From positions 1,985,992-2,049,991 of the forward strand of contig OZ022261.1 of the NCBI GenBank assembly GCA_963978905.1: 64,000 nt of DNA. The letters run 5' to 3'. A program made the position numbers and the translations under genes. Positions within the stretch are counted from its first letter, which is position 1. Each line of letters starts with the position of its first letter. The notes beneath the pieces are model-generated. The model ran no database searches and had not been told where the DNA came from. It saw only the letters and a program-made list of their open reading frames with translations. The DNA is from Trichostrongylus colubriformis (lineage: Eukaryota > Nematoda > Chromadorea > Rhabditida > Trichostrongylidae). Of this stretch, positions 13,701 to 23,928 are shown in pieces.

Positions 13701-16700
13701 CTGGAAAGTCTTGAAAGATTCTACAGGATTGAGAGTTTCACGAAAATTTTACGGCCGCTTTTCGGGGGTACGTTAATCTGTAACGTTGTTGCAGTGACGC
13801 GTACTCAATGGCGCGCTTGCTTGAAAGACGAGCTCGCACAATTGTTGTGTGCTGCAAGTGGTGGCTCTGTGTGAAGGGCTCGAAGTGCTTCTTTGCGCTT
13901 CACATCCTCTTCTCTCTGATGTTCATTCAGAGTGAACATATTTCATTTTCAGAGAACCGAGATCGTGGGCCGCTCTGTTTGTATCATTAATCCCGCGCCC
14001 TGCTTCGGCTCGATACTTTTTCTGCGTGTGTCGCTATCTCTTCTTATGCAAGGACTCTTCTCTCGTGATCTCCGTTGCATCATAGCCGTGGCGGAGGCTT
14101 CGTGATGCCTTCCTATCTCTTGAGTTCTCTTTTGTCCCACTCCGAAAGTCGCTCTCGCAAAGTTGTCCCGTGTCTTATTTTTGCTGGAAAAGAATGGTCC
14201 TCACTTAGTTTTTTCTTCTACATGACCACCCCGCTCGAAAAAGTTACTTGCAGTGAATGCTATCAGTTATTTTCGATAACACGGGTAAAAAACAAAAATT
14301 CTATTCGACTTGATCAATGTGGTACTAGAGACGAATTTGCGCCATGAAATGAAAACGACCGGGTAAATCAAACGTGAAGCAGTCGTTTTTTCCATGTAAT
14401 GTAATGCTTTATCATTCAAGGCTCGAGTGAATCGCCATCGGTTCGCTCAGGCAGCTCGTCCATTAGTGTTCCACTTGGACGTCCTCCAGGCGCACAAAGT
14501 TCTCAAAGATGTAGCTACAGCGAGGAGAGCCAAGCAAGCAGTGAAGGAGGAAATACCGGAAACCGGAGCGAAGTTCATTCCCGCGACATACATGATGAGG
14601 TCCTTTTTCTGGTTACACTTTCTACGCGGTTCCATTATGAATACTGTGAAAATTTCTTTTCATGCTTTGTCTGTGTGGATTAATATAAATGCCCAATAAG
14701 CCAGTCATACCAGAAACATCTGCTAAATTCAAATTCTCGTTTGAAAAATCTTTCCGATCGGTAAATAGCAAGCGTTTTTTTATTAAAATGTGTAAGTTGC
14801 ATAGGAGCGCTTGGTTACAGCTGTTGATGAATAAGCGGTGTTTTTGTTAATTGCCACGAAGAGAGGCAGAGTGGGAAAAGGTACTTTTCATATCTAATCA
14901 GGATATATTCACTTGCGGCTCATTTATAATTGTTAATGTGCGAAAGCGTATGCGCGCTAATTTCTCATGATATACGTAGTTATTCACCTGACGGTTCTAT
15001 ATCGATAGATAAGTTTCTGTTAAGATGTACGAAGAATGCGCGATGCCTCCTTTGGGTACAGCTTTGGCTCAATTCTCGTTCCAAGGTGGAACCGAAGGAA
15101 CAATTGCCATGCAAGAAGGTGAAGAACTGCTGCTCATCGAACGAGACGAAGGCGACGGTTGGACGAGGGTGCGACGGTATGTAATTTATTCCATATTCAT
15201 ATAGAAAAGAATTTGGAAGTATCTACAGGGTGGGGCAAAATTACGGAAACAAGGCGCGGGCGGGGGAACGTTGACCCCTGAGGCGCTTTTCGCATTTGAA
15301 AAGCTCTTGCTTATTTTTATTCGATTCAGCGCAACCTTCTCTACTACCCAGCACAAAAAATTTCATATTTGATCTGAAATGACAATGCCATCCCCTCACC
15401 GGAATTCCCTCATCTACCTGCACCATCAAGGACTCTAGGCGATTGACATCTCCCGTCGTCTAAAGGTATCACAAAGTCTTGTATCGAAATCAATCGCAAG
15501 GTTTACAGAACTAGGAAACCTTTCCGACCGACCAGAGCGTGGAAGACCGACTTCTGTCACGATCAGGGCGGACATCAAGAGAGTGCGTGATCGTCTGCGT
15601 TTGAAGCCAGTGCGGTCGCTTCGGAAGATGGCAGAAGAAATGTCGATTTCCACGTGACAGATGGGCAGGATTGTGAAAGATCACTTGGAAACTGAAGGCA
15701 CACAAGCAAGGAGGAGGACAGTTTCTTTCTGCCGACAGCAAAAGGAACAGAAACCAACGCTACAGGAAATTTTCCTAGATATCATTGCCTTTGATGAATG
15801 GTCTTCCAGTTCCGAACTTCAACCCACTCGGTTTCTCTGTATGGAGTGTCCTCGAGCATAAGGCATGCTCAAAACCCCATCCCGGCCTTAATTACTCGAA
15901 GGCAGCTCTGAAGAAAGCATGGGATGAGTTGGAGGAAGGCTATCTCCTCGCCACGGTCAACGCGTTTTCGGAGCGTCTTCGAGCCTTTATCGGAGTAAAT
16001 GGAGATGGTTTCAAAAAAAAGTAGTACTGTTTGTTCAGTTTTTTCTGGAGAGTAAATCGGTAATGATTATGTTTTTGTTCGAGCTGAAATAAGGTTTTTG
16101 GGTAGCATCAATTTAGTTTCCGTAATTTTGCCCCACCCTGTACTTGATGAGTTTTTTTTTCGTTGCAAGGCCTAATATGTTGCCAAGGATCGGCTATCTT
16201 GTGGAACCGTTGAGAGGGCACAGTTTAGGCGAAGAATAGATACTATCAATAATCTTAGTCTCGTCATAGCTACTTTAATGTCTTCCACCCATGAAATCAA
16301 GGCGCTGCGCCTTTACTTCGTAACTTCCCTTGCCAAGAAGCACTGTCGGGACTGGTGCGCAGCCGTCACAGGGAAAGCTTTTTGCGGTATTCTCACGGCT
16401 TCCGGTACCATCTTAGCTCCATTTTGACCCTACTCTCTAAGAAGGTGTCAGTTGGTGTAGGACTTTGAATTTCAGTCGATGTATGCATTGGGGTTTGAGT
16501 AGTACTTCCGGATTACGCAGCATAGCGTCTTTAGACCTGAATAAGCGCTTGATGCCCGAAATGGTCAGGGGCTTCGTCGGCATAGAAAGGCTACGACGAG
16601 CTTTGTTTTTTATTAGCTACGAAGAATTTATACAAGAGTTGTTATCAAATTCTCAGCTTTGATGTGATGGGTCACGTAAATTATTCCTCGAAACTTTTTT

Positions 16701-16813
16701 TTGCCACACCTCAGAATTTCCATCAAATTTGTTTCAGGATTGGCAGCTCAGTTGAAGGCTTCGTTCCGTCGAGCTACCTTCAGTGTAGATGGTACGGCTC
16801 CCAGGAAAACTAA
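4725..16813 (+). CDS. toca-1: TOCA/CIP4-family F-BAR, HR1 and SH3 protein
   Basis: Exons: 4725-4775, 5440-5555, 5607-5730, 6329-6489, 7340-7445, 9068-9187, 9798-9882, 10625-10706, 11602-11678, 11911-12035, 12733-12867, 12955-13105, 14421-14599, 15025-15176, 16738-16813. They sum to 1740 bases (579 aa plus stop), and every junction keeps frame. The family links curved membrane to actin through Cdc42 and WASP/WAVE and acts in endocytosis. Residues about 12-285 are the F-BAR domain (SWAELWDQ start, HTQRGVDFLE, EEEYAAKLR). About 350-444 are the HR1 coiled coil with KMKQVYTDNPKMGNP, matching the vertebrate Cdc42-binding motif region. A Ser-rich linker follows. About 510-575 are the SH3 domain (ALAQFSFQG, DGWTRV, GFVPSSYLQ). 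Intron 2 uses a GC donor (GCAAGT at 5556). Exon 10 may also start at 11926, dropping five residues in frame. Introns carry a hairpin, a large fold-back and a Tc1-type transposon. The family call is firm. The choice of toca-1 over toca-2 rests on remembered X linkage. Confidence 0.93.
7659..7762. repeat. Near-perfect 43-bp hairpin in an intron
   Basis: Arms 7659-7701 and 7720-7762 are reverse complements apart from three positions, one of which would be a G-U pair in RNA. The loop is about 18 bases. It lies in the intron between F-BAR exons 7340-7445 and 9068-9187 and would be transcribed with the gene. It could be a small palindromic transposon remnant or an unrecognised small-RNA precursor. 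Confidence 0.75.
7954..8907. mobile_element. Fold-back element with about 70-bp terminal inverted repeats
   Basis: The left end reads TACCCTAAAGTCTGATAGAT, then AAGTCCGCCC, and CGCGGTGTCGCGCGCGGCAG to about 8020. The right end (about 8838-8907) is its inverse. The interior of roughly 800 bases is AT-rich with no recognisable transposase. It sits in the same F-BAR intron as the 7659-7762 hairpin. It is probably a non-autonomous DNA transposon of unknown superfamily. Confidence 0.75.
13412..13516. repeat. Tandem duplication, two units of about 52 bp
   Basis: Two diverged copies of GAATTACTTTTTT, a variable middle and then TACTGTCACGTTTCAAAAG lie end to end in the intron between the HR1 and linker exons of the F-BAR gene. 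No function is apparent. Confidence 0.65.
15224..16142 (+). mobile_element. Tc1/mariner-type transposon, internally deleted
   Basis: Element 15226-16140 (915 bases) is bounded by TA at 15224-15225 and 16141-16142. Its inverted ends read CAGGGTGGGGCAAAATTACG with GAAAC following on the left, and the complement on the right. A plus-strand transposase remnant shows two helix-turn-helix units (IDISRRLKVSQSLVSKSI and KPVRSLRKMAEEMSIS) with a GRPTSV hinge between them. A TGA at about 15655 and an abrupt jump follow. The C-terminal end resumes at about 15805 (SVWSVLEHKACSKPHP, NAFSERLRAFI) and ends in a stop at 16022. Most of the catalytic DDE/DDD core is missing, so it cannot encode active transposase, although its ends look intact. 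It lies in the last intron of the F-BAR gene, in the same orientation. Confidence 0.9.
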
Positions 16814-17324
16814 CGGTGCCAGTGTTTGTGTGTCTTTTAAAAACATTCTTCCTACTATATGATCATTTTCTGTTATTATTAACTTAGAATTGTTAAATAG
16901 CACATTTTACCTGCACGGTTTTTCTTCATGTTTCATGCTGGCTTGTCACTTTTTCCTCTTTATTTGCCAAGTTACTATGTACCAAATGGTTAATCATGTT
17001 AGGTAAGAAAAGGTAAGATCCATGGAAGAAACCTTGTTTGATATCAGTTCAGCAAAGCTCTCGTTCGATTTTGTTTACGTTTCTTTGCTTCTTCTATGCT
17101 CGGGTTTGATTGAATTGTGCAGTTTTTTGTAGTCGCTCTTTAACAGCCCTGTTTGCAACCATTTTTATTCATTGTAATGATAGAAAAACTACGAACGATT
17201 TTGCGTGTGCATTATAAGTGTAGAAGCCTACCGCGTTGCATTGGTCTCAGGTCGATTGGGCTGTGCTCACATTTCACGGCTGCCAGGGATGGTCAATAAG
17301 TTGGTCCGGTCGTCGAGGTACACA
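16814..17324. other. 3' flank of the F-BAR gene
   Basis: AT-rich sequence after the TAA at 16811-16813. No consensus AATAAA was seen in the first 500 bases, so the 3' end cannot be placed. Confidence 0.4.
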
Positions 17325-17487
17325 TGAAGTAGTTCATTTCGGAGCGCCTGATAGGGCGTGTCTACGGACTTGGGTGAGTGGCGAGAGTGAGAGTATGTGG
17401 CAAGAGTGAGAGTGTATGGCGGGGTGAGAGAGTGTGATACATTCCCACTCAAGTCTGTAGGCCGCGCCCTATCAGGTGCTCCGATCC
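17325..17487. repeat. Family B inverted-repeat element
   Basis: Ends TTCATTTCGGAGCGCCTGAT and its inverse flank a centre of GAGAGTGAGAGT repeats, with the shared core AGGGCGTG-CTACGGACTTG. Related copies lie at 38002-38125, 43683-43814 and 49487-49660. This copy has diverged ends. Confidence 0.7.
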
Positions 17488-18732
17488 AAATTTAAGGAGG
17501 ACTCTCAGAAGAACTGACAGAAATGGGGATTTTCCATGGATTCCCGATTAACCTCAGCCAGCTCAAAATTCTACCCTTTTTGTCGCATCTCTCGTAGTAT
17601 TATCGCGCAAATCTGAAAAGCGAATTTAAGTTTAGCTTCTCAAGATATGAAACTTCAAACACAACTCATTGCAGTTGTCGGAGTGGCCACTTATTCTGAT
17701 AAGGAGGATAGACGAAACGCGGTTGCTTCTCCACAATGGTTTCTTGGGTAGAGATCATAAGAAAGTCTAAGCAAAGAGAAGAATGCTTGACGTGGATCGT
17801 TTATTCGTAGGAATATCATACGGCATCCTCATTGACATACATGAACTGACCACGTCCCTTTTCATACACGGAGGGTCTTTACAAGCCACCGTTGAGGCGA
17901 CTGGGTTCATTTCTGAGTGGCAGTTCTGCCTATTTTCCTACCTTCCCATTCATGATTTCATGGTCTCCAACCGATTTGAAGTTACCAGAGAGTTGACGTT
18001 TTGCAATTCGCGTGAGGAGTAATGCATTGTATATTAATCACTGGGTTGTCTTCATAGCGTATGGAAGCGATGTATCTCCTCGACATCACCCAAGCGAATA
18101 AATTTTCCAATGAATAGTACTCGACTTGAATTTGTACGAATGTTCTGGGATTTTTATTCATCACTGTCCTTTCCATGAGTTCGTATATAGGCTTTTTGGG
18201 TATTCTTACAAACAAGTTTCACTAGATCTAGTTGCGCTTTATAATTTTCCAAATTCCTTTTTGCGGAACACTAGTCAATATTTCCTTCCCGGCGGACTGA
18301 ATACATTTTCCTCGTTGTGAGAGAGAGGAAAGCAAAGTAATTTTCCATATGCAAAGTACATTAGATAGGAAATGGTTCACTTGGTGCTTCACTTCAATTC
18401 CCCTCTCGCGATATTGTCTTTCAGGATCATACCTCATTTCCACTTTTCAAGACATGATAGCGGAAGTGTTTCCACGCTCTGGTATCGAATCTGCTTCCCA
18501 AATTTGCAAAACGGCATTTGGAACAGAGTTGAAGAGATTTTTCTGAGTGAATAGATGCTAACAACTAGAGCGGAAATTCGCCAAAAGCGGTGAAGTTTGT
18601 TCCGTGGAAGGAAAAACATGGCATAATACAAAAAAGGATCATTTTCATCCGTTTGTTGAAATGATGGTGGCTAAAACCTCGTAGGGGCGAAGATTTTTGC
18701 AATTGCACAGCTTTTAGCGATCCAGTTTGTAT
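17488..18732. other. No recognisable gene
   Basis: Several overlapping short open frames on both strands, none with recognisable similarity or splice structure. Confidence 0.4.
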
Positions 18733-18992
18733 AGGTGCCGCTAGGGTGGGGTCCACGAGGTTGAATTTCTGCGCGGCCGCGCGCGATGAGCGGCACGGCG
18801 GGGCGAGTGCCAGTGGCAGGGCATGGCAGCCTTCAAGCGAGGCAGTGTGGCATGAGTGGAAAGCGCAGACATGACGCAGTCATGCTCGGCCGGGCGACCA
18901 AGGGCAATCGATACGGCGAGTCGTACGGGGGCGCCGCGAGTGGAACGCCGTGAAGCGGAAATTCGACCTCGTGGACCCCACCCGTGCCGCTA
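18733..18992. repeat. GC-rich inverted-repeat element
   Basis: The ends read GTGCCGCTAGGGTGGGGTCC, then ACGAGGTTGAATTTC, with their inverse on the right. The interior is GC-rich and carries short stretches like family A (GGCAGGGCATGGC, CGCAGTCATGC). It is probably a non-autonomous DNA transposon about 260 bases long. Confidence 0.7.
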
Positions 18993-19413
18993 CGTCCGTA
19001 GCGCGTGTTAGACGTTATCGATCGCAAAATGACTAATATTCGTGCTAAGGGGGGAGGGCTGGAGTTAATCCCATCTCCGAATGAACAGATGACCATGAAG
19101 TACACTTGTAGAAACCCATTCGAGGGTGCTATATTTTAGTCACAGTGCTGCAATGGGGCCTTCGCCATATATGCTTCACTGATTTTGCTATTTTTCAGCT
19201 TGTTTCTTTTTCTCCAATTGAAAAAGTGGTCACCAAAAGCACCTCTCACATAATTAGAATCGAAATCTTGTTCGGGTCGAAACTCGTCTTCAAGGGATGT
19301 CAGCGAACCCGGATACGCCCCCTCCACCCACTTTTTTGAGATAACACAGTAAGCAAGTTACAAGCGCCGGAGCACTCAATCATGAGTAGTAATAAATTCA
19401 CTAAAATCCAGTA

Positions 19414-19588
19414 AGGCCGCGTCCATACTTTGAGTCGGCGGGGCGTGGCTGCATTCACAAGCAGCGAGACTGAGTGGCTAGGGGGAGATGCAGAGACTAT
19501 GCAGGCAACGAGGCAGGGTGACATAGGCGGAGTCGCAGAGTCACGCAGCCATGCCCTGCCGCCAGCACCGCAAAGTATGAACGCGGCA
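19414..19588. repeat. Family A palindromic element, copy 1
   Basis: Begins GGCCGCGTCCATACTTTG and ends AAAGTATGAACGCGGC. It is flanked by TAA on both sides. The whole element is an imperfect palindrome with repeated GCAGAGAC-type motifs. The family has eight copies in the window. Confidence 0.8.
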
Positions 19589-20296
19589 TAATTAGGCGTG
19601 GTATGGTACACTTCAAACCATAAGAAACATTTCTGAGGGCTAATCGGGTGCAAATCGTTACGTCAAGATTTCGCATCGCGACGTCGCACGTGCACGTGTC
19701 TCCTACGCAAGTTGCTTCGGCTGATTGATATTCCGACCCGGACGTCATGTGTTAACGCTGTAACTTGCTTTGAAGAAGCACATCGTAATAACAATAAAAC
19801 TAACAATAGGGCGTTCACACGCGAAAAAAAAAACAGTCGCACTTGCCGCGATACTTGTCGCGTGCGTCCGCGCGATATCCTGACCCAACGGTAGACATAC
19901 ATCCCTCATCCACCATCCTACCGGCACGAGGCCTGGCGCTCACTACTGGACCTGGCTGTTTATAACCTCCTCTTCAACGTGCAGTATCAGTTCACTCAGT
20001 AAATTGTCAAGCCCCCCACCAAGCTATATGGCCTAGTCGCATCACACAACCAGGCCTCTTCAGTGTTCTTTACGGTAGGCAGGCATAGAATACCTGTTTG
20101 CACACCACCACAACAGCCGACATCCCTCCTCCTCCCCCATGTAGTTCGGGTAGATTGTACACATATGTTTGGTCAAACCCTTGTCATGTAATTCAGTTAT
20201 ACATTCGTACATGTGCACTGTTATACCCCCTTACCATCATGATTGTGGTTGTAGAAATGCAAAATGGTCATAGCGTTTGCATGCGGCGGTTTCAAC

Positions 20297-20369
20297 TGCA
20301 GCACAATGGTGTAGCGGTATCATTGTACACTCCTACTGTACAGACCCGGGTCCAACTCCCTGTTGGTTT
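20297..20369 (+). other. tRNA-Arg(CCT)-like sequence lacking an acceptor stem
   Basis: A D arm (ATGG/TCAT, 4 of 4 pairs, loop with GG), an anticodon arm (GTACA/TGTAC, 5 of 5 pairs, loop CTCCTAC, anticodon CCT) and a T arm (CCGGG/CCCTG, 4 of 5 pairs, loop TCCAACT) are spaced as in a tRNA. The A-box and B-box sequences are recognisable. The expected acceptor strands do not pair. It is most likely a tRNA pseudogene or the head of a tRNA-derived SINE. Confidence 0.4.
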
Positions 20370-20654
20370 AAGTGTGTTGCATTTTTGGAATGGGTTAGAC
20401 AAATCCAGATCTGCTTCTCAAAAGTGTATAGATGCATTATGGACAAGATTGTGATGAGGGAAGGATGGCACAGCGCTTGTCTGCAGTGCAGCACCAATAA
20501 TGTCGTGGTACCTGCCAACGATGAAGGCCCTGGTTTTGCTCCGGCCTGTTGCAAATCTTTTGCACCCTCGGAATCCAGCTACTTCTTTGAAAAAATCTTA
20601 GTATGCTTCAAAAGCTTGCAAAGGTATTGAGAACATCGTATCACATCGCGGTCG

Positions 20655-20846
20655 TGGAATGCGTCTCAGACAGCGGCGGACGACGGGGCGGGCACTTATC
20701 CTGAGGCCCGCCCCTCGGCCATCACTTCGTAGAGCTGTATATTAGTTATTCTCACTTTTTCGCGTGAACTTTGCATGCGGCCCTAGGTAAGTACAACATA
20801 AATATATGAGTAACAGAAAACTCATGTTCCGTGCACGATTCTTTAA
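20655..20846. repeat. Family D fragment (right half)
   Basis: It matches the right arm of the full element at 35618-36042: GACGGGGCGGGCACTTAT, GAGCTGTAT, TTTTTCGCGTGAACTTTGCA, then ACTCATGTTCCGTGCACGAT and TTAA. The left arm is missing or too diverged to see. Confidence 0.65.
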
Positions 20847-21554
20847 CACTCTAACGAGGCTGAAACTTAGTACTACGGATCGTTACAACAAGTAACCTCC
20901 ACATTTTCTATAGATCCTATCTGCTTTTGATTGAAAATTGTATCTAATGGAAGGTGAAACAACTTTACCACTTATGCTACATATATTCAACTTTATCAAA
21001 TTCAACTTTATTACATATTTCAATTCTCAAATATCAGTCTAATCAATTCTTCGGTCTTATCTTTGACATGAGTAGACCAATTACGTAGCCAAGGTCTTGT
21101 AATGAGTAGTGAGTCGATCGTCTCGTGAAGTAAACCCACTCATGAGCGACCTGACCCCACACTAATCACCGGAACACTTGCCACACACCCTTGCCGATCA
21201 ATGACCACCAACGGCGAGATCTTCGCGATCGCAATTCACCATCGGTCTACACAGAAAAATTAGCTGATCAGACCCCATACAGATCTTTCAAGGTGCACGG
21301 CGTGTAGCATAAGAAGCTAACGGTGTACTAGGTCCCTCACCCCACGATAATTCGATTGCCGATCAATGGCACGTACCGCACCAGCGGCCAGATCTTTGCG
21401 ATCGCACTTCTCACCGTCGGCCTACACGGGGAAATCGAACTACCGATGATCGTCGTTGATTCGCCAAAAGAAGAAAACGAAAGGGTGAAAGGGCACTCCT
21501 TCTACAGATCACGAGTTCCGCAGAGAAAGCTAAAAATCCGGTACAACTCATACA
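20847..21554. other. Gene-free, with a diverged direct repeat
   Basis: About 70 bases at 21186-21260 (TTGCCGATCAATG, GAGATCTTCGCGATCGCA, then CATCGGTCTACAC) recur at 21357-21435 with differences. No product is recognised for the short frames across it. Confidence 0.5.
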
Positions 21555-21720
21555 TACAGTAGCGCTCAAAAGTCTTCGGCCAAAACTCTTTTGTCATAAC
21601 TTTTTTTCTACTTGACCAAATTTGACAAAATTTTAATATGTGATGCCTGAACCTATTGCCAACATTTCCTTCTACTTGAGTGCCGCTTGACACTTTTCAT
21701 GGTTTTTTACAAGAATTTAC

Positions 21721-22231
21721 TATTAGGTTGGACGGGAAGTTCTGGGACACCTTGTGAGAAAAATTCAATTTATTTTAATTTTATTCACATGTAACTTCAG
21801 TCACCAAAGTCTTCAACTTCAGTCACCAATCTTCTTCAACGGCAGCTGTCAGGGCGTCGACATCGAAGACCGGAGGACGTCCTGAGCGTGGTTCATCTTC
21901 TAGCGTTGTCTGTCCTTCACCGAAACGCTGATACCACCGAATCACCGTAGACTTCGAAGTGGTGTTCGCACCCATCGAGTGGTTGATTCTGTCGGCCGCC
22001 AGGCGCGCAGAACTACCAAGGCGGTACTCATGAAGAATCAGCAGTCGAAGACCTTCTCGCGAAATAGGCTCAGATTCGCCGCTTGTCGAAGCCATAGTGG
22101 TGATAACCAGACTAGTGAAGAGTCCTTCACACTCCATCTATATACCCTTACCATGGACTGTCCCACAATTCTTTACAGGTTTCTACAGGAAAAAACAAAA
22201 AGTGTCCCAGAACTTCCCGTCCAACCTAATA
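21721..22231 (-). mobile_element. Mariner element, deleted to its helix-turn-helix part
   Basis: Element 21723-22229 (507 bases) has inverted ends TTAGGTTGGACGGGAAGTTC continuing TGGGACAC, and TA on both sides. It lies wholly inside the Tc1-like element at 21557-22572, so it jumped in later. Coding potential is on the minus strand. The catalytic region is missing and the frame runs straight from the N-terminal domain into the 3' untranslated part and terminal repeat. Confidence 0.9.
21823..22137 (-). CDS. Mariner N-terminal DNA-binding domain only (104 aa)
   Basis: The frame begins MECEGLF (an alternative ATG gives MASTSGESEP) and reads REGLRLLILHEYRLGSSA, STVIRWYQRFGEGQTTLE and DEPRSGRPPVFDVDALTA before stopping after EEDW. 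In full-length mariner transposases this is the first helix-turn-helix, the W-RF motif and the GRP AT-hook-like hinge. The catalytic domain with its DD34D residues is absent and no frame-breaking change is seen in what remains. If expressed it could bind mariner ends without cutting them, but expression is unknown. It may equally be a recent, still-open remnant. Confidence 0.6.
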   Translation of the reverse strand: MECEGLFTSLVITTMASTSGESEPISREGLRLLILHEYRLGSSARLAADRINHSMGANTTSKSTVIRWYQRFGEGQTTLEDEPRSGRPPVFDVDALTAAVEEDW

Positions 22232-22574
22232 CAAGACCACCCAAAAAAAGTATAAGGCTTGGTCAAGGAGAACGGCTTTCTTTACAAAAACAAAACGAGC
22301 AAGCCTCAGAGAACATCAATATTCTGTAGAAAGACTACAGCTTTTGATGACAGCGGCACAGCGGGACGGCATAGCGATGGCACTCCAAAAACAAAAAATT
22401 TCATATAACCGCGTAACCCATACCGTTGAGCGCCAAAATAATATATTATGTATGCAGTGTATCCAAGTACAACATACTAAAATTTCCCTTAGATCGGTGC
22501 AGTTACAAAAAAGTTACAAGTGAAAAACCCCAAGTGAAAGACCGTTTCGCCGAAGACTTTTGAGCGCTACTGTA

Positions 22575-22987
22575 TCTCGAGCATGGGTAGTTATTTCAAG
22601 CAACATAAGCCACAAATGACTAATGTTCCAGCTCAACTATTGTTAAAGCGATTTCCATAGTTGTATTAAAAGTTCATAATTCTATATTGAAGTGTTCCAA
22701 GTGTTCCACTTCTCTTTGTTTCTCTACCAAGCTAACCAAATAGGAAAATACATTCGTTTTCGGAGCGTTGCATAATCCCCGTGTAGCGCGAATTCGGCGG
22801 AAAAACCAGTTGCACCATTTCGGTGCAAAACCGGCAACAAGGGGGAGGTTATAATCGCGTAAGCGCGCTGAAACAGCTTCAGCGAAATTTTTTTTGCAAA
22901 CAACACGTTTTTGGAGTTGTGATAGTAGTGCGGTGCTGGAAAAAAGCGTCGCATGGACATCTCTTATGCACATATTCCAAATAGGTG
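22575..22987. other. No recognisable gene
   Basis: Between the nested transposons and the next family A copy. Only short open frames. Confidence 0.4.
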
Positions 22988-23153
22988 AGGCGGCGTTCAT
23001 AATTTTCGCCAGCAGGGCGTGGCTGCGTTCAGATGCAGCGGGGCAGAGTGGCACGCGGGAGATGCAAAAACGTTGCAGGCAGCGAGACAGAGCAGCACAG
23101 GCGGAGACGCAGACACGCCCTGCAGCCGGCACCGCAAAGTATGAACGCAACCT
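22988..23153. repeat. Family A palindromic element, copy 2
   Basis: Ends AGGCGGCGTTCATAATTTT and CGCAAAGTATGAACGCAACC, with the family's GCAGCG-GGCAGAGTGGCAC interior. Confidence 0.75.
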
Positions 23154-23928
23154 AAGAGGAGGAGAACACCCCTCTCTTAATCCCCAATAAGTCCTTTCGA
23201 AGATATTTATTTCACTTTTAATGCACGATCGGCGTTTCAAGGCTGGGATAGGTGATCCACACGAAACTCACTGCCTAAGCAACACACAATTAAGAAACAG
23301 AACATGCACAAATCGTCTTTGTTCATGTTGTGGTGGCCACGGGACACGAGCGATTCCATCACCATCACATGAGATCGCGTCGCACGCGGCGTGTTCTGCG
23401 ACAGATGGCTCAGTAATTCCAAAGTGCGACATACTTAAAGAATCAAGAACCGAGGCAGCTTTCAGAGATGCAAGGAAACGCGGCTATGAAAATTTTAATA
23501 TTTGTTAAACTATGACTAGAAACAGATAACGCAGTACAAAAAAGAAAGACTAATTGACATTCAAAAATGAAGCTATCAGGAAGTTTTCGAGTGAGGCTCT
23601 CGCTCGCCACGCGCGGTGACCCCATGATCGCTGCGTAGAAACGACAAGGACCCTGTGGCCACTGCAGACGACTTTTTGAGAGGCAAGCAACAACATAAAC
23701 ATTGTCCATACCCGCTTTTACAGCAAACATTTCAATACATCTATATACACCAAACAAAATGTTATGCTATACAATGGGGATAAGGAGAGACTATCGTACG
23801 TTCCAGATCTCTGCTTGTTTAAGAATCAACTTAATCAACTTGAAAGTTGAAAAAAAGATCGAGGCAACTTGTACTTATTCAGTCAAGTAACTACCAGCGA
23901 AAAAAAGGAAAACATGGACATAACCATT
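23154..23928. other. 3' flank of the SH3BP5-family gene
   Basis: No exon recognised. On the minus strand this follows the TGA at 23929-23931. No nearby AATAAA was found, so the poly(A) site is unknown. Confidence 0.4.

Larger units (their letters stand above)
21555..22574. mobile_element. Tc1-like transposon, host of a nested mariner
   Basis: Inverted ends CAGTAGCGCTCAAAAGTCTT, followed by CGGC, lie at 21557 and (inverted) up to 22572. TA is duplicated at 21555-21556 and 22573-22574. Without the inner mariner and its extra TA, the element would be about 507 bases long, too short for a transposase, so it was already a non-autonomous derivative. No coding remnant of its own was recognised. Confidence 0.88.
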
